NCBI RefSeq assembly: GCF_016772315.1
Contig: NZ_CP053482.1
Coordinates: forward strand, 310,001 to 374,000
Source of the DNA: Thiothrix subterranea
Lineage (GTDB): Bacteria > Pseudomonadota > Gammaproteobacteria > Thiotrichales > Thiotrichaceae
DNA length: 64,000 bases
Reading direction: 5' to 3'
Of the stretch, positions 44,394 through 57,138 are shown piece after piece. Position 1 is the first letter of the stretch. Each line of letters starts with the position of its first letter. The notes beneath the pieces were generated by a model that saw only the letters and a program-made list of their open reading frames with translations, did no database searches and was not told the DNA's origin. A program made the position numbers and the translations under genes.

Positions 44394-45715
44394 CCACGAT
44401 TGACGAAAAACACAATGCCAGCGTTCCCGCCGGTCGCTTTGCACGCATGGCACGCCTCGGCTCACTCGCCACAGGAGTTGCAGGCGGCATGATCGCCGAA
44501 GGAGCGCGGCAACTCGCCCAAGGCAATCGCCCCAAAGTCAGCGATTTGCTGCTAACCCCCGCCAATGCCAAGCGCGTTGCCGACGAGCTGGCACGGTTGC
44601 GCGGTGCTGCCATGAAAGTCGGGCAATTGTTGTCGATGGATGCTGGCGATATATTGCCTGCCGAACTTACTGAAATCCTTTCGCGCCTGCGTTCCGAGGC
44701 CAAACCCATGCCCCTGAGCCAATTGGCAAAAGTGCTGGATGAGAATTGGGGCAAAGGCTGGAATGCACGCTTCCAACAGTTTTCCTTCCAACCGTTGGCG
44801 GCGGCGTCCATCGGGCAAGTGCACTCGGCACACACCAAAGACGGGCGGCATTTGGCGCTAAAAATTCAATACCCCGGCGTGCGCGAAAGCATTAGCAGTG
44901 ACGTGGATAATGTGGCGACTTTATTGCGCCTCTCCGGTTTGATTCCGAAAGGCGTGGACTACAAACACCTGTTGGAAGAAGCCAAGCAGCAATTGCATCA
45001 GGAAGCTGATTATTTGCAAGAAGCCGCGCACATGCGGCGTTACCAAACCCTGTTGGCGGATAGCCCCGAATTCACGCTTGCTGCCGTGCATGACGATTTC
45101 ACCACTGTGAATATTCTGGCAATGACGCACATTGGCGGCGTGCCGATTGAATCGCTGGTAAATGCGCCACAGGAAGAACGTGACCGCGTGGTGAGTTTGC
45201 TCATGGGTTTGTTGTTCCGCGAAATTTTCAATTTTCGGCTGGTGCAAACCGACCCGAACTTTGCCAATTACCGTTACGACCGTGATACCCAGCAATTGAT
45301 TTTGCTGGATTTTGGCGCAACCCGCGAATACCCCGCTTACATTGCGGAAGGTTATCAGCAGGTGATGCAAGGTGCCGGGCAACAAGATCGCGCCATGATG
45401 GACGCGGGCGCGGCACAAATCGGTTTCTTTCAGGAATACATCAAGCCCGAACAACGCGAGGCTGTGCTGGATTTATTTGTGCAAGCTTGCGAACCGTTAC
45501 GTTGGCAAGGCGCGTATGATTTTGGCACCTCAAATCTGCCCAGCCGAATTCGCGATGCGGGCATGGCGTTGAGCATGGAACAGGATTACTGGCATACACC
45601 GCCTGCGGATGCGTTGTTTTTGCACCGCAAGCTGGGTGGGTTGTATTTGTTAGCGGCGAAACTGCGGGCGCAGGTGGATGTCGGTGGGTTATTTGCGCAA
45701 GTTTCCTACTCCTAG
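44390..45715 (+). CDS. ABC1/ADCK (UbiB) family atypical kinase
   Basis: 441 residues from ATG 44390. The KxGQ signature is in AAMKVGQLLSMD; AAASIGQVH is the Ala-rich loop that replaces the glycine loop. A lysine in LALKIQYPGV, ANYRYD and ILLDFGA(T) complete the kinase site. ADCK members support coenzyme Q or lipid metabolism rather than phosphorylating proteins. Here it ends the photolyase operon and is not beside ubi genes, so it is not clearly UbiB itself. The stop codon of the HNH-like gene overlaps its start. Confidence 0.85.
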   Translation: MTTIDEKHNASVPAGRFARMARLGSLATGVAGGMIAEGARQLAQGNRPKVSDLLLTPANAKRVADELARLRGAAMKVGQLLSMDAGDILPAELTEILSRLRSEAKPMPLSQLAKVLDENWGKGWNARFQQFSFQPLAAASIGQVHSAHTKDGRHLALKIQYPGVRESISSDVDNVATLLRLSGLIPKGVDYKHLLEEAKQQLHQEADYLQEAAHMRRYQTLLADSPEFTLAAVHDDFTTVNILAMTHIGGVPIESLVNAPQEERDRVVSLLMGLLFREIFNFRLVQTDPNFANYRYDRDTQQLILLDFGATREYPAYIAEGYQQVMQGAGQQDRAMMDAGAAQIGFFQEYIKPEQREAVLDLFVQACEPLRWQGAYDFGTSNLPSRIRDAGMALSMEQDYWHTPPADALFLHRKLGGLYLLAAKLRAQVDVGGLFAQVSYS

Positions 45716-45794
45716 CAGCGGATATTAATTTTCTGTTGGAAATACGCTACAGTAGTATCCACACAATAAGCTTATCCAAGGTCAGATTATTTCA

Positions 45795-47264
45795 GTGAAC
45801 ACTGCTACAGCCCCTTATTCAGCGTTGCTCCAGCAACTCAAAGACATTTTGCCGGAGGATGCGATTCTCACCGCGAAGGAGGATTTGCACCCCTATGAGT
45901 GTGACGGCATGAGCGCTTATCGGCGTTTGCCCCTCGCTGTGGTCTTGCCTACCACCACCGAACAAGTGCAATTGATCCTCAAAACGTGTTCGCGCTTGAA
46001 AGTGCCGGTGGTGGCACGTGGCGCAGGTACGGGGCTTTCCGGCGGGGCGTTGCCTCACGCACAGGGCATTGTGTTGAGTCTGGCGCGTTTCAAACAAATT
46101 CTGAACATCGACACCGCCAATCTACACGCCCGTGTCCAACCGGGGGTACGCAACCTCGCGATCAGCCAAGCCGTGGATCATTTAGGGCTGTTTTACGCCC
46201 CCGACCCCTCGTCACAAATTGCCTGCTCGATTGGCGGAAATGTGGCGGAAAATTCCGGCGGGGTGCATTGCCTGAAATACGGCTTGACGGTACACAATAT
46301 TCTCGAAATTCAACTCGTCACCATTGACGGCGAACTCATGACCATCGGCAATGACCGCCAAGACACCCCCGGCTACGATTTACTGGCATTGCTGACCGGC
46401 TCGGAAGGCATGTTGGGCGTGGTGGTCGAAGTATTGGTGAAACTCACCGTCAAACCCGATACGGTGCAAGTGTTAATGGCAGATTTCGCGGCAGTGAACG
46501 ATGCCGGTGATGCAGTCGCCGCGATTATCAGCAAAGGCATTATCCCCGCCGGGCTGGAGATGATGGATAACCCCGCGCTGCGTGCCGCCGAAGATTTCAT
46601 CCACGCAGGCTACCCGATTGATGCGAACGCCATTTTGCTGTGTGAACTCGATGGCACCGAAGATGAAGTCAGCGAACAAGTCGCCCGCGTCAGTGCCATT
46701 CTCAAAAATCACCGCGCTGGCACGATTCACATTGCCAAAACCGCTGCCGAACGTGCGCGTTTATGGGCAGGGCGCAAAGCCGCATTCCCCGCCGTGGGGC
46801 GCATCTCCCCGGATTATTACTGCATGGATGGCACGATTCCCCGCAAACATCTGGCGCACGTATTGAACAAAATTAATGACTATTCGCAGCAATACGGCTT
46901 AGGGGTTGCGAATGTGTTCCACGCTGGTGACGGTAATTTACATCCTTTGATTCTGTACGATGCCAATCGCGCCGGTGAATTAGAAAAAGCCGAACGTTTC
47001 GGTGCCGATATTCTGGAATTATGTGTTAAAGTCGGTGGTTCTATCACGGGCGAACATGGCGTTGGGCATGAAAAGCTGGACTCGATGTGTGTGCAATTTG
47101 GCGAAGCCGAACTCGAAGTCTTCCATGCCGTCAAACGTGCATTCGACCCTGACGAACTACTAAACCCCGGAAAAGCTGTCCCTACCTTGCACCGTTGCGC
47201 AGAACTGGGTGCCATGCACGTCCATCACGGACAGCTTTCTCACCCTGAACTGCCAAGATTTTGA
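45795..47264 (+). CDS. glcD: Glycolate oxidase, FAD-binding subunit
   Basis: 489 residues from GTG 45795. FAD_binding_4 domain: VARGAGTGLSGGALPHAQGIVLS near 75-98, and GGNVAENSGGVHCLKYG near 150. FAD-oxidase C-terminal domain with FHAGDGNLHPLI and GGSITGEHGVGHEK. Oxidises glycolate to glyoxylate as part of GlcDEF at the membrane. First of three consecutive glc genes. Glycolate salvage would fit an organism with RuBisCO, but none is in the window. Confidence 0.93.
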   Translation: MNTATAPYSALLQQLKDILPEDAILTAKEDLHPYECDGMSAYRRLPLAVVLPTTTEQVQLILKTCSRLKVPVVARGAGTGLSGGALPHAQGIVLSLARFKQILNIDTANLHARVQPGVRNLAISQAVDHLGLFYAPDPSSQIACSIGGNVAENSGGVHCLKYGLTVHNILEIQLVTIDGELMTIGNDRQDTPGYDLLALLTGSEGMLGVVVEVLVKLTVKPDTVQVLMADFAAVNDAGDAVAAIISKGIIPAGLEMMDNPALRAAEDFIHAGYPIDANAILLCELDGTEDEVSEQVARVSAILKNHRAGTIHIAKTAAERARLWAGRKAAFPAVGRISPDYYCMDGTIPRKHLAHVLNKINDYSQQYGLGVANVFHAGDGNLHPLILYDANRAGELEKAERFGADILELCVKVGGSITGEHGVGHEKLDSMCVQFGEAELEVFHAVKRAFDPDELLNPGKAVPTLHRCAELGAMHVHHGQLSHPELPRF

Positions 47265-47276
47265 TTCGGGCCTGAT

Positions 47277-48350
47277 ATGACTGCTGATAACGATATAACC
47301 TCAACATTGCAAGAACAGGTCGTAGCAGGGATTGCTGCCAATCAACCGTTAACCATCATCGGTGGCGGCAGCAAAGCCTTCTACGGCAACGAAACCCAAG
47401 GCACCGCCTTGCAAGTTTCTCCGCACACCGGCGTGATTGCTTACGAACCCTCAGAGTTGTGCATCACCGCCCGTGCAGGGACACGCTTGCAAGACATTGA
47501 AACATTGCTTGCCGCTAATGGGCAGAAACTGGCATTTGAACCACCCTGCTTCAGCCCCGAATCTACCATCGGTGGTGTGGTTGCAGCCGGTTTATCCGGT
47601 CCCGCTCGCCCTTGGGCAGGTTCGGTGCGTGACCATGTACTCGGCGTAAAGCTAATCACCGGCTACGGCAAAGTGGCAAGCTTTGGCGGGCAAGTCATGA
47701 AAAACGTCGCGGGTTACGACATTTCGCGGCTGATTACCGGCTCCATGGGGACGCTTGGCGTCATTCTGGAAGTCTCGCTGAAAGTCATGCCGCGTCCCGT
47801 TACCGAACTGACACTGGCGCTGGAAATGCCCAGCGAAGAAGCGTTTGAGTTAACCACCACCATGCGCCGTTCCACTTTTCCCTTGAGCGCTACCTGTTAT
47901 TTTGACGGTTGCCTGTATTTGCGGCTGAGTGGCGTACCCAGCCATGTGTTTGCCTCGCACCGCAAAATTGGCGGCGAAGCCATCAATAATGCCGACGAAT
48001 TCTGGTTAGCCTTGCGCAACCAAACCCACGAATTTTTCCAGCAATACGACCGCCCACTGTGGCGCTTATCGTTCCCGCCAGCCACCAGCGTTATCAGCCG
48101 CTTGGAAGGCAATTCCTTGGTGGAATGGGGCGGCTCGCAGCGTTGGGTCTACACCAATATTCCGGTCAATTTGATCCGCAATATTGCGCACAAAGGCAGC
48201 GGTCACGCCACGGTGTATCGCGGCAGTTTGCCGGGGGTTAACCCCTTCCATCCACTGCCTGATAATTTACGCAATGTGCAACAACGCTTGAAACAGGCGA
48301 TGGATCCGCACGGTATTTTCAACCCTGGTCGAATGTACAAGGACTGGTAA
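47277..48350 (+). CDS. glcE: Glycolate oxidase subunit GlcE
   Basis: 357 residues with an FAD-binding domain (TIIGGGSKAFYG, ARAGTRLQDIETLL, GGVVAAGLSGPARPW) like GlcD but without the C-terminal oxidase domain. GGQVMKNVAGYDISRLI is typical of GlcE. 12 bases after glcD; the stop overlaps the glcF ATG by one base. Confidence 0.93.
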   Translation: MTADNDITSTLQEQVVAGIAANQPLTIIGGGSKAFYGNETQGTALQVSPHTGVIAYEPSELCITARAGTRLQDIETLLAANGQKLAFEPPCFSPESTIGGVVAAGLSGPARPWAGSVRDHVLGVKLITGYGKVASFGGQVMKNVAGYDISRLITGSMGTLGVILEVSLKVMPRPVTELTLALEMPSEEAFELTTTMRRSTFPLSATCYFDGCLYLRLSGVPSHVFASHRKIGGEAINNADEFWLALRNQTHEFFQQYDRPLWRLSFPPATSVISRLEGNSLVEWGGSQRWVYTNIPVNLIRNIAHKGSGHATVYRGSLPGVNPFHPLPDNLRNVQQRLKQAMDPHGIFNPGRMYKDW

Positions 48351-49585
48351 TGCAAACCCAGATACTCTCCGCACTGCGGCACACCTCGGCAGGCAAAGTT
48401 GCCGAAGACATTTTGCGCCGCTGCGTACACTGCGGCTTTTGCAATGCCACCTGCCCCACGTATCAATTGCTTGGCGATGAAAACGACGGCCCACGCGGGC
48501 GTATTTACCTCATCAAACAACTGATGGAAGGCAATCTGGAAAACACCCCAGACAGCGGGCGCAAAACGCTGCAACACCTTGACCGTTGCTTGCTGTGCCG
48601 CAGTTGCGAAACCACCTGCCCTTCTGGAGTCGAATACGGCAAATTATTGGATATTGGGCGACATCTCGCCGAAGAGCATGTCGGGCGTGACCGCGCTGAT
48701 AGCACCTTGCGCAAACGTTTACGCACGTTTTTGCCTAAAACCAACTTATTTAGTTTGGGCTTAACGTTGGGGCGCACTTTTAAACCCCTGTTGCCTGAAA
48801 AACTCGCCAGCAAAATTACCGCGCCACGCCCGGCGGGTGATTGGCCTAAAGCCCGCCATAATCGCTGGATTTTGGTGCTGGAAGGCTGCGTGCAACCCGC
48901 GCTTTCCCCCGACATCAATGCGGCAACCGCACGGGTATTAGACAAACTCGGCATCAGTTTAGTGGTTGCCCCCAAAGCCGGGTGCTGTGGCGCGGTCAGC
49001 CAGCACTTGGGTGCGCCAGACGATGCATTGGAATACATGAAACGCAATATCGACGCATGGTGGCCTTACCTATCCAAGCAAGGTGGCGGTGTCGAAGCGA
49101 TTGTTACCACCGCCAGCGGTTGCGGCGTGATGGTGAAAGAATACGCTCACCACCTGCGTCACGACCCGGAATACGGGATTAAAGCCGAACGCATTTCCAA
49201 CTTGTGCAAAGACATTGCCGAAATCATTGCCAAAGAAAATTACCAGCAACTCGCACCCACTCAAGCCACAAAAGTTGCATGGCATCCGCCTTGCACTTTG
49301 CAACACGGGCAAAAGATTCGCGGTGTGGTGGAAAATATCCTCACAGACTGCGGCTATGTACTCGTCCCCGTGGCGGACGAACACTTGTGTTGCGGTTCAG
49401 CGGGTACGTACTCGATTTTGCAGCCGGAACTTTCCCAGCAATTGCGCCGCAATAAATTAGCCAACTTGACCGCAAACGCGCCCGAAGCGATTGTGACCGC
49501 CAATATTGGCTGCCAGACGCATTTGCAGGAAGGCAGTGATTTGCCGGTGATGCACTGGATTCATTTGCTGGATAAATCCGGCTAA
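48350..49585 (+). CDS. glcF: Glycolate oxidase iron-sulfur subunit
   Basis: 411 residues. Two 4Fe-4S ferredoxin motifs: RRCVHCGFCNATCP near 23-36 and DRCLLCRSCETTCP near 76-89. Two CCG domains follow (KAGCCGAVSQHLG and HLCCGSAGTYS). Passes electrons from GlcD/GlcE to the quinone pool. Its stop overlaps the convergent ispD stop by 4 bases. Confidence 0.93.
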   Translation: MQTQILSALRHTSAGKVAEDILRRCVHCGFCNATCPTYQLLGDENDGPRGRIYLIKQLMEGNLENTPDSGRKTLQHLDRCLLCRSCETTCPSGVEYGKLLDIGRHLAEEHVGRDRADSTLRKRLRTFLPKTNLFSLGLTLGRTFKPLLPEKLASKITAPRPAGDWPKARHNRWILVLEGCVQPALSPDINAATARVLDKLGISLVVAPKAGCCGAVSQHLGAPDDALEYMKRNIDAWWPYLSKQGGGVEAIVTTASGCGVMVKEYAHHLRHDPEYGIKAERISNLCKDIAEIIAKENYQQLAPTQATKVAWHPPCTLQHGQKIRGVVENILTDCGYVLVPVADEHLCCGSAGTYSILQPELSQQLRRNKLANLTANAPEAIVTANIGCQTHLQEGSDLPVMHWIHLLDKSG

Positions 49586-50295
49586 GGCGTGTCACTCAAA
49601 AAGAAAGTCGCTAAGGCCAAATCAGCAGGGCGGGTGATTTTCAGATTGCGGGCATCGCCTTCCACTAGTACAGGATGCAGCCCAGCGTGTTCAAGCACCG
49701 AGGCTTCATCCGTTACCGCCACACCCTTTGCCCAAGCATCAGCCAGCGCACTGCGCAATAGCCCCACGCTTGCCATTTGCGGGGTAAGCGCGTGCCATAA
49801 ACCATTACGGTCTTCGGTGTGTGAAATTCGCGTTGCATCGACTTGAGCGCGTTTCATGGTATCACGCACCGGCGTGGCGAGAATTGCGCCAGCCACTTCC
49901 TTGCCGCCGATGGCTAACAGCTTATCCAAATCAGCGCGGCTTAAGCAGGGGCGAGCCGCATCGTGTACCAGCACCCCTGTTTCTGGCGCAATCTGCAAAG
50001 TATCTACCAAATAATTCAAGGCATTGCGTACCGAATCTGAGCGTTCACGCCCACCGGGAGCGGTGTGCAACTGCTGGTACTGGTTAAGCGTGGTTGCCAT
50101 GAGTTCTGCCCAAAACGGATCGCCCCTACTCACCGCCACCACAATCCCCGTAACCGCCGGATGGGTTAGAAAACAATCCAAGGTGTGTTCAATCACCGTT
50201 TTACCCAGCAGCGGCAGGTATTGTTTCGGTCGATCGGCTTGCATCCGCGCCCCGACTCCGGCAGCAGGAATAATTACCCATACCTTATTCGACAT
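49582..50295 (-). CDS. ispD: 2-C-methyl-D-erythritol 4-phosphate cytidylyltransferase
   Basis: Third step of the MEP isoprenoid pathway, making CDP-methylerythritol. 237 residues from ATG 50295 (50304 is an alternative). IIPAAGVGARMQADRPKQYL is the CTP-binding loop; VLVHDAARPCLS and TDEASVLEH are conserved. Overlaps the ftsB end by 11 bases, the common gammaproteobacterial ftsB-ispD order. ispF is not in the window. Confidence 0.95.
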   Translation of the reverse strand: MSNKVWVIIPAAGVGARMQADRPKQYLPLLGKTVIEHTLDCFLTHPAVTGIVVAVSRGDPFWAELMATTLNQYQQLHTAPGGRERSDSVRNALNYLVDTLQIAPETGVLVHDAARPCLSRADLDKLLAIGGKEVAGAILATPVRDTMKRAQVDATRISHTEDRNGLWHALTPQMASVGLLRSALADAWAKGVAVTDEASVLEHAGLHPVLVEGDARNLKITRPADLALATFFLSDTP

Positions 50296-50623
50296 GCGGC
50301 GCAACCTTCACTTGTGGCACCGGCGCAGTGGCTTCTGGGTCGGACTTTAGAATCACCTGATAAAACGTTTCGCCTTCACGCACCATGCCCAATTCGCTGC
50401 GGGCATGTTCTTCCACCGCGTCGTCGTCTTTGGATAAACCCACCACGTCCATTTGTAGCTTGCGCTTGATTTCAGCTTGTTGATCATTCGCCGCGTTTTG
50501 CTGCTCAATTTTTTGTTCCAAACGTCCAATGTCGGGGTAACTCGCAGGCCCTGCCCACAAGCGTACAAACAGAACAAATGCCAATAAGCTGAGAATCCAA
50601 GATAAAATGCGTGTCATATTCAT
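50285..50623 (-). CDS. ftsB: Cell division protein FtsB
   Basis: 112 residues: one N-terminal membrane helix (ILSWILSLLAFVLFVRLWAG), a coiled coil (IGRLEQKIEQQNAANDQQAEIKRKL), and the FtsB ending with EEHARSELGMVREGETFYQVI. It bridges FtsL and FtsQ in the divisome at the inner membrane. Two ATGs (50623 and 50617) are possible. Confidence 0.93.
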   Translation of the reverse strand: MNMTRILSWILSLLAFVLFVRLWAGPASYPDIGRLEQKIEQQNAANDQQAEIKRKLQMDVVGLSKDDDAVEEHARSELGMVREGETFYQVILKSDPEATAPVPQVKVAPHVE

Positions 50624-50925
50624 AAATGCAGTGTCAACAATCGTAAAAGCTATTCATCGCAAAAGGATAGCAGATGATACCGAATCGCTGACAAAAAACA
50701 TCAACGCCCCCGTAAAAACTTTCCTTTGAATCCGCAAATCATACCATTCATCAGCAAATCAGCCGCGTTAAGATTTTACCTCCCCAGCTTTTGCCAATTA
50801 TTAATTACTATAAAAATGCGTGGTGCGGAGCATTGCTGGCAGGAAGCGAAACGCTGCTCACACACCATCCAAACAGGTTGCTGCCTAGCAGCAACTTCTA
50901 TTGCATAGTGACAAGGAGATTAGTC
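50624..50925. other. Intergenic space, no gene seen
   Basis: About 300 bases between the divergent starts of ftsB and the Gly/Ser-rich protein gene. It must hold both promoters. AT-rich around 50770-50815; no convincing -35/-10 pair, hairpin or ORF stands out. Confidence 0.5.
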
Positions 50926-51384
50926 ATGACATCTATTAATAGTGGGTATGGGGCAAACGATTACAGTAATAGCTTCAAAAATACCGGGGCGCAAGATCTT
51001 TCCAGTAGCAAATTGGATACCAAAACGACCGACAGTTTTAATAAAAATGCGCAGGGTTCTGGACAAGACGCACTGGAAGGCAAGGATTTTTCCAGTCTGT
51101 TCGCCATTCTTGAAAACCTGATCAAAAGCCTGAGCAGTGGTAGCACGGAAGGCAGCAAAGGCGATGATAGTAAAGGCGGCGATTCTGCCTGTGGTAAAAG
51201 TTCAGGCTGTGCGGGCAGTGGTGAGGCTGGCAACATTAGCGGCGGCAGCAAAAGCGATAAGGACGATGATTCTTCCGACGGTCGTGGTAAAGGCGGCTCA
51301 AGCAGCAGTCACGGTGGCAGCAAAGGTGATTCAGACACTACGGTGGGCTGTTCCAACAAAAGCAGCGGCAAAGGCAAAGATTAA
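50926..51384 (+). CDS. Gly/Ser/Asp/Lys-rich low-complexity protein, unrecognised
   Basis: 152 residues from ATG 50926 after AAGGAG. Residues 1-48 are hydrophilic (NSGYGANDYSNSFKN). A short amphipathic helix (FSSLFAILENLIKSLSSG, about 49-66) is the only hydrophobic part. The remaining half is almost only Gly, Ser, Lys and Asp with a few Cys (SACGKSSGCAGSGEAG, TVGCSNKSSGKGKD). No signal peptide. The shape recalls harpin-like or biofilm-matrix proteins but I see no real similarity. A strong terminator follows at 51405, so it is a single-gene transcript. It is likely disordered. Confidence 0.7.
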   Translation: MTSINSGYGANDYSNSFKNTGAQDLSSSKLDTKTTDSFNKNAQGSGQDALEGKDFSSLFAILENLIKSLSSGSTEGSKGDDSKGGDSACGKSSGCAGSGEAGNISGGSKSDKDDDSSDGRGKGGSSSSHGGSKGDSDTTVGCSNKSSGKGKD

Positions 51385-51404
51385 TTCTTATTGCCCAGCC
51401 TAAT

Positions 51405-51442
51405 AAAAAAGCCCCCAGCCTATCGCTAGACTGGGGGCTTTT
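51405..51442. terminator. Bidirectional rho-independent terminator
   Basis: Stem GCCCCCAG (51411-51418) / CTGGGGGC (51431-51438), preceded by six A and followed by four T. Serves the Gly/Ser-rich gene on one strand and eno on the other. Confidence 0.9.
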
Positions 51443-51466
51443 CAGTTCAGACCAGTTAGTGGCAGC

Positions 51467-55327
<3,861 letters not shown>

Positions 55328-55441
55328 CTAAGGCAAGAAAGTTAGGAATGCCCACCGACAGCTTCCCACCAGAAACCACTTTCCTCTTTGTATCAAATCT
55401 GGGACACTTAAAAGCATAAGAACGACGCTGGATACACTGCA

Positions 55442-55777
55442 TTGAAAATAGCCAAATTTATCGGCAACGCGCTGGAAACCATCCGGCAGTTTCCACCGGA
55501 GGCCAAACGGCTGGCAGGCCATGCCATCGACAATGTGCAACAGGGTGAAATGCCAGACGACTGGAAGCCGATGGCAACAGTCGGATCGGGTGTCTATGAA
55601 ATCCGCATAAAAACAGACTTGCCGAAAGAACAATACCGAATTTTTTACGTTGCCAAGTTTGAAGATGCAGTTTACATCCTGCACGCTTTCCAGAAGAAAA
55701 CCCAGCAGACCGCTCAGCGTGATATTGAAGCAGGTCGTAGAGCATACCAACAGGCACTAGAGGAACAGAAAAAATGA
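55442..55777 (+). CDS. Gp49/HigB-like toxin
   Basis: 111 residues from TTG 55442. The RelE-superfamily phage-derived Gp49-like (DUF891) pattern is present: IRQFPPEAKRLAGHAID, GVYEIRIKTDLPKEQYRIFYVAKF and VYILHAFQKKTQQT. These toxins cleave mRNA on the ribosome. It overlaps the Xre antitoxin gene by 4 bases. Frame intact. Confidence 0.85.
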   Translation: MKIAKFIGNALETIRQFPPEAKRLAGHAIDNVQQGEMPDDWKPMATVGSGVYEIRIKTDLPKEQYRIFYVAKFEDAVYILHAFQKKTQQTAQRDIEAGRRAYQQALEEQKK

Positions 55778-56058
55778 GTGAATTAATCGTACAAAGTTTC
55801 AGCAGCGTCTGGGATGCCTTGGAAGATGACCCCATCCAACGGGCTAACCTCAAACTGCGCTCAGCCCTAATGATCGAAATTAAGAAATGGTACAACACCA
55901 GTAGCATGACGCAAGCAGAAGCAGCCAAGGTATTGGGTACAACTCGCCCGCGCCTGAACGATGTACTGCACGGAAAAATTGACCGTTGCACCATCGACCG
56001 GCTGGTCAACATGCTGGAAGCAGCCGGTCGTCATGTGACCCTGAGCATAGCGGCATAA
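55774..56058 (+). CDS. Xre-type HigA-like antitoxin
   Basis: 94 residues: helix-turn-helix SMTQAEAAKVLGTTRPRLNDVLHGKIDRCTIDRLVNMLEAAG (residues ~44-85). Partner of the Gp49-like toxin. The lyase gene starts one base after its stop, so all three may be one transcript and the antitoxin's autoregulation could reach the lyase. Confidence 0.88.
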   Translation: MSELIVQSFSSVWDALEDDPIQRANLKLRSALMIEIKKWYNTSSMTQAEAAKVLGTTRPRLNDVLHGKIDRCTIDRLVNMLEAAGRHVTLSIAA

Positions 56059-56059
56059 G

Positions 56060-57136
56060 ATGTACAGATATATTACCATCCCCCTGCTGCTTGCCATCCT
56101 GCTATCCCCCCCCACGCTGGCAGCGTCGCAAGACGTGCGCACCATCCCCACCACCAACGCCGCGCAACCCTTCGAGCTTGCCGCCAAGCTGCAATGGAAT
56201 CCTCACGACAACCAGTGGGACAAAGTGCTAGTCCTCTACAACGGCAACCCCAGCCCACCCACTAATCACCCGGTGTGGGCATACCTCAACAGTATGCAAA
56301 TCCCCGCCCGCGCCGCGACCAAAGCTGGGGAAAACCTCTACTACAAAGCCTTCCACAGCAACGCCTTCTGTGACGGCAACACCCCTCTCACCTCCGGTAA
56401 ACCGCTACGCATCACCTTCGACCAAAACACCCCCGGCCATTACACCGAAAAAGACTACTTCCGCGCCTGGAACTGCCCCGGCTGGAGCATGGGCTTAAAC
56501 AATGTCAGCATCGTCGGCAAGCAAGAAGCCCGCAATGGTCAAGGGCAAGCCTTACGCCTCAACATTCCCAAAGGCACATCCGGTTGCGTCAACGAAAAAG
56601 ACTGCGCCAACTGGAAACCGCACATCGGTGCACAACTCGACAGCCTGTATTACTCGTACTGGGTCAAATTCCCGGAAAACTTCGACTTCGTGCGCGGCGG
56701 CAAACTCCCCGGCATAGGCAGCTTTGAACCCCGCGTCGGCGGCGTAAAACCCAATGGCAACGACGGCTGGAGCGTGCGCGTGATGTGGGACAAAGACGGC
56801 AAACTGGGGCAATACGTCTACCACCCCGACCAATCCAAAAACTTCGGCGACTTTTTCGTATGGGATATGCCCCCCGTGGAAAACGGTCAGTGGTATCACA
56901 TCAAAACCTTGGTACGCCTCAACACCCCCGGCAAACGCGATGGCATTATCACCACATGGCTCAATGGCAAACAGGTGCTAGACAAACGCGACCTACGCTT
57001 CCGCAACAGCAGCAATCTCCAGATCGAACGCTTCCTGTTTGCCGTATTCTTCGGCGGCACAGGCGCAGAATGGGCACCCAAACGTGATATGCTGCTCTAT
57101 CTTGACGACTTTACCCTCTCCGCTACCCCACACTGA
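56060..57136 (+). CDS. Secreted polysaccharide lyase-like protein (PL14 type)
   Basis: 358 residues with a signal peptide (YITIPLLLAILLSPPTLA; cleavage after ~22). The core from ~150 to 355 is a jelly-roll of the PL14/alginate-lyase type: LYYSYWVKFPENFDFVRGGKLPG, WSVRVMW and a terminal LDDFTLS strand. Conserved basic and acidic residues in GGKLPG and the KTLVRLN strand are consistent with lyase action, but the substrate is not readable. Could trim the exopolysaccharide made by the 18-33 kb locus. Starts one base after the antitoxin stop. Cys pairs (CDG, CPG, GCVNEKDC) may form disulfides. Confidence 0.8.
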   Translation: MYRYITIPLLLAILLSPPTLAASQDVRTIPTTNAAQPFELAAKLQWNPHDNQWDKVLVLYNGNPSPPTNHPVWAYLNSMQIPARAATKAGENLYYKAFHSNAFCDGNTPLTSGKPLRITFDQNTPGHYTEKDYFRAWNCPGWSMGLNNVSIVGKQEARNGQGQALRLNIPKGTSGCVNEKDCANWKPHIGAQLDSLYYSYWVKFPENFDFVRGGKLPGIGSFEPRVGGVKPNGNDGWSVRVMWDKDGKLGQYVYHPDQSKNFGDFFVWDMPPVENGQWYHIKTLVRLNTPGKRDGIITTWLNGKQVLDKRDLRFRNSSNLQIERFLFAVFFGGTGAEWAPKRDMLLYLDDFTLSATPH

Positions 57137-57138
57137 TT

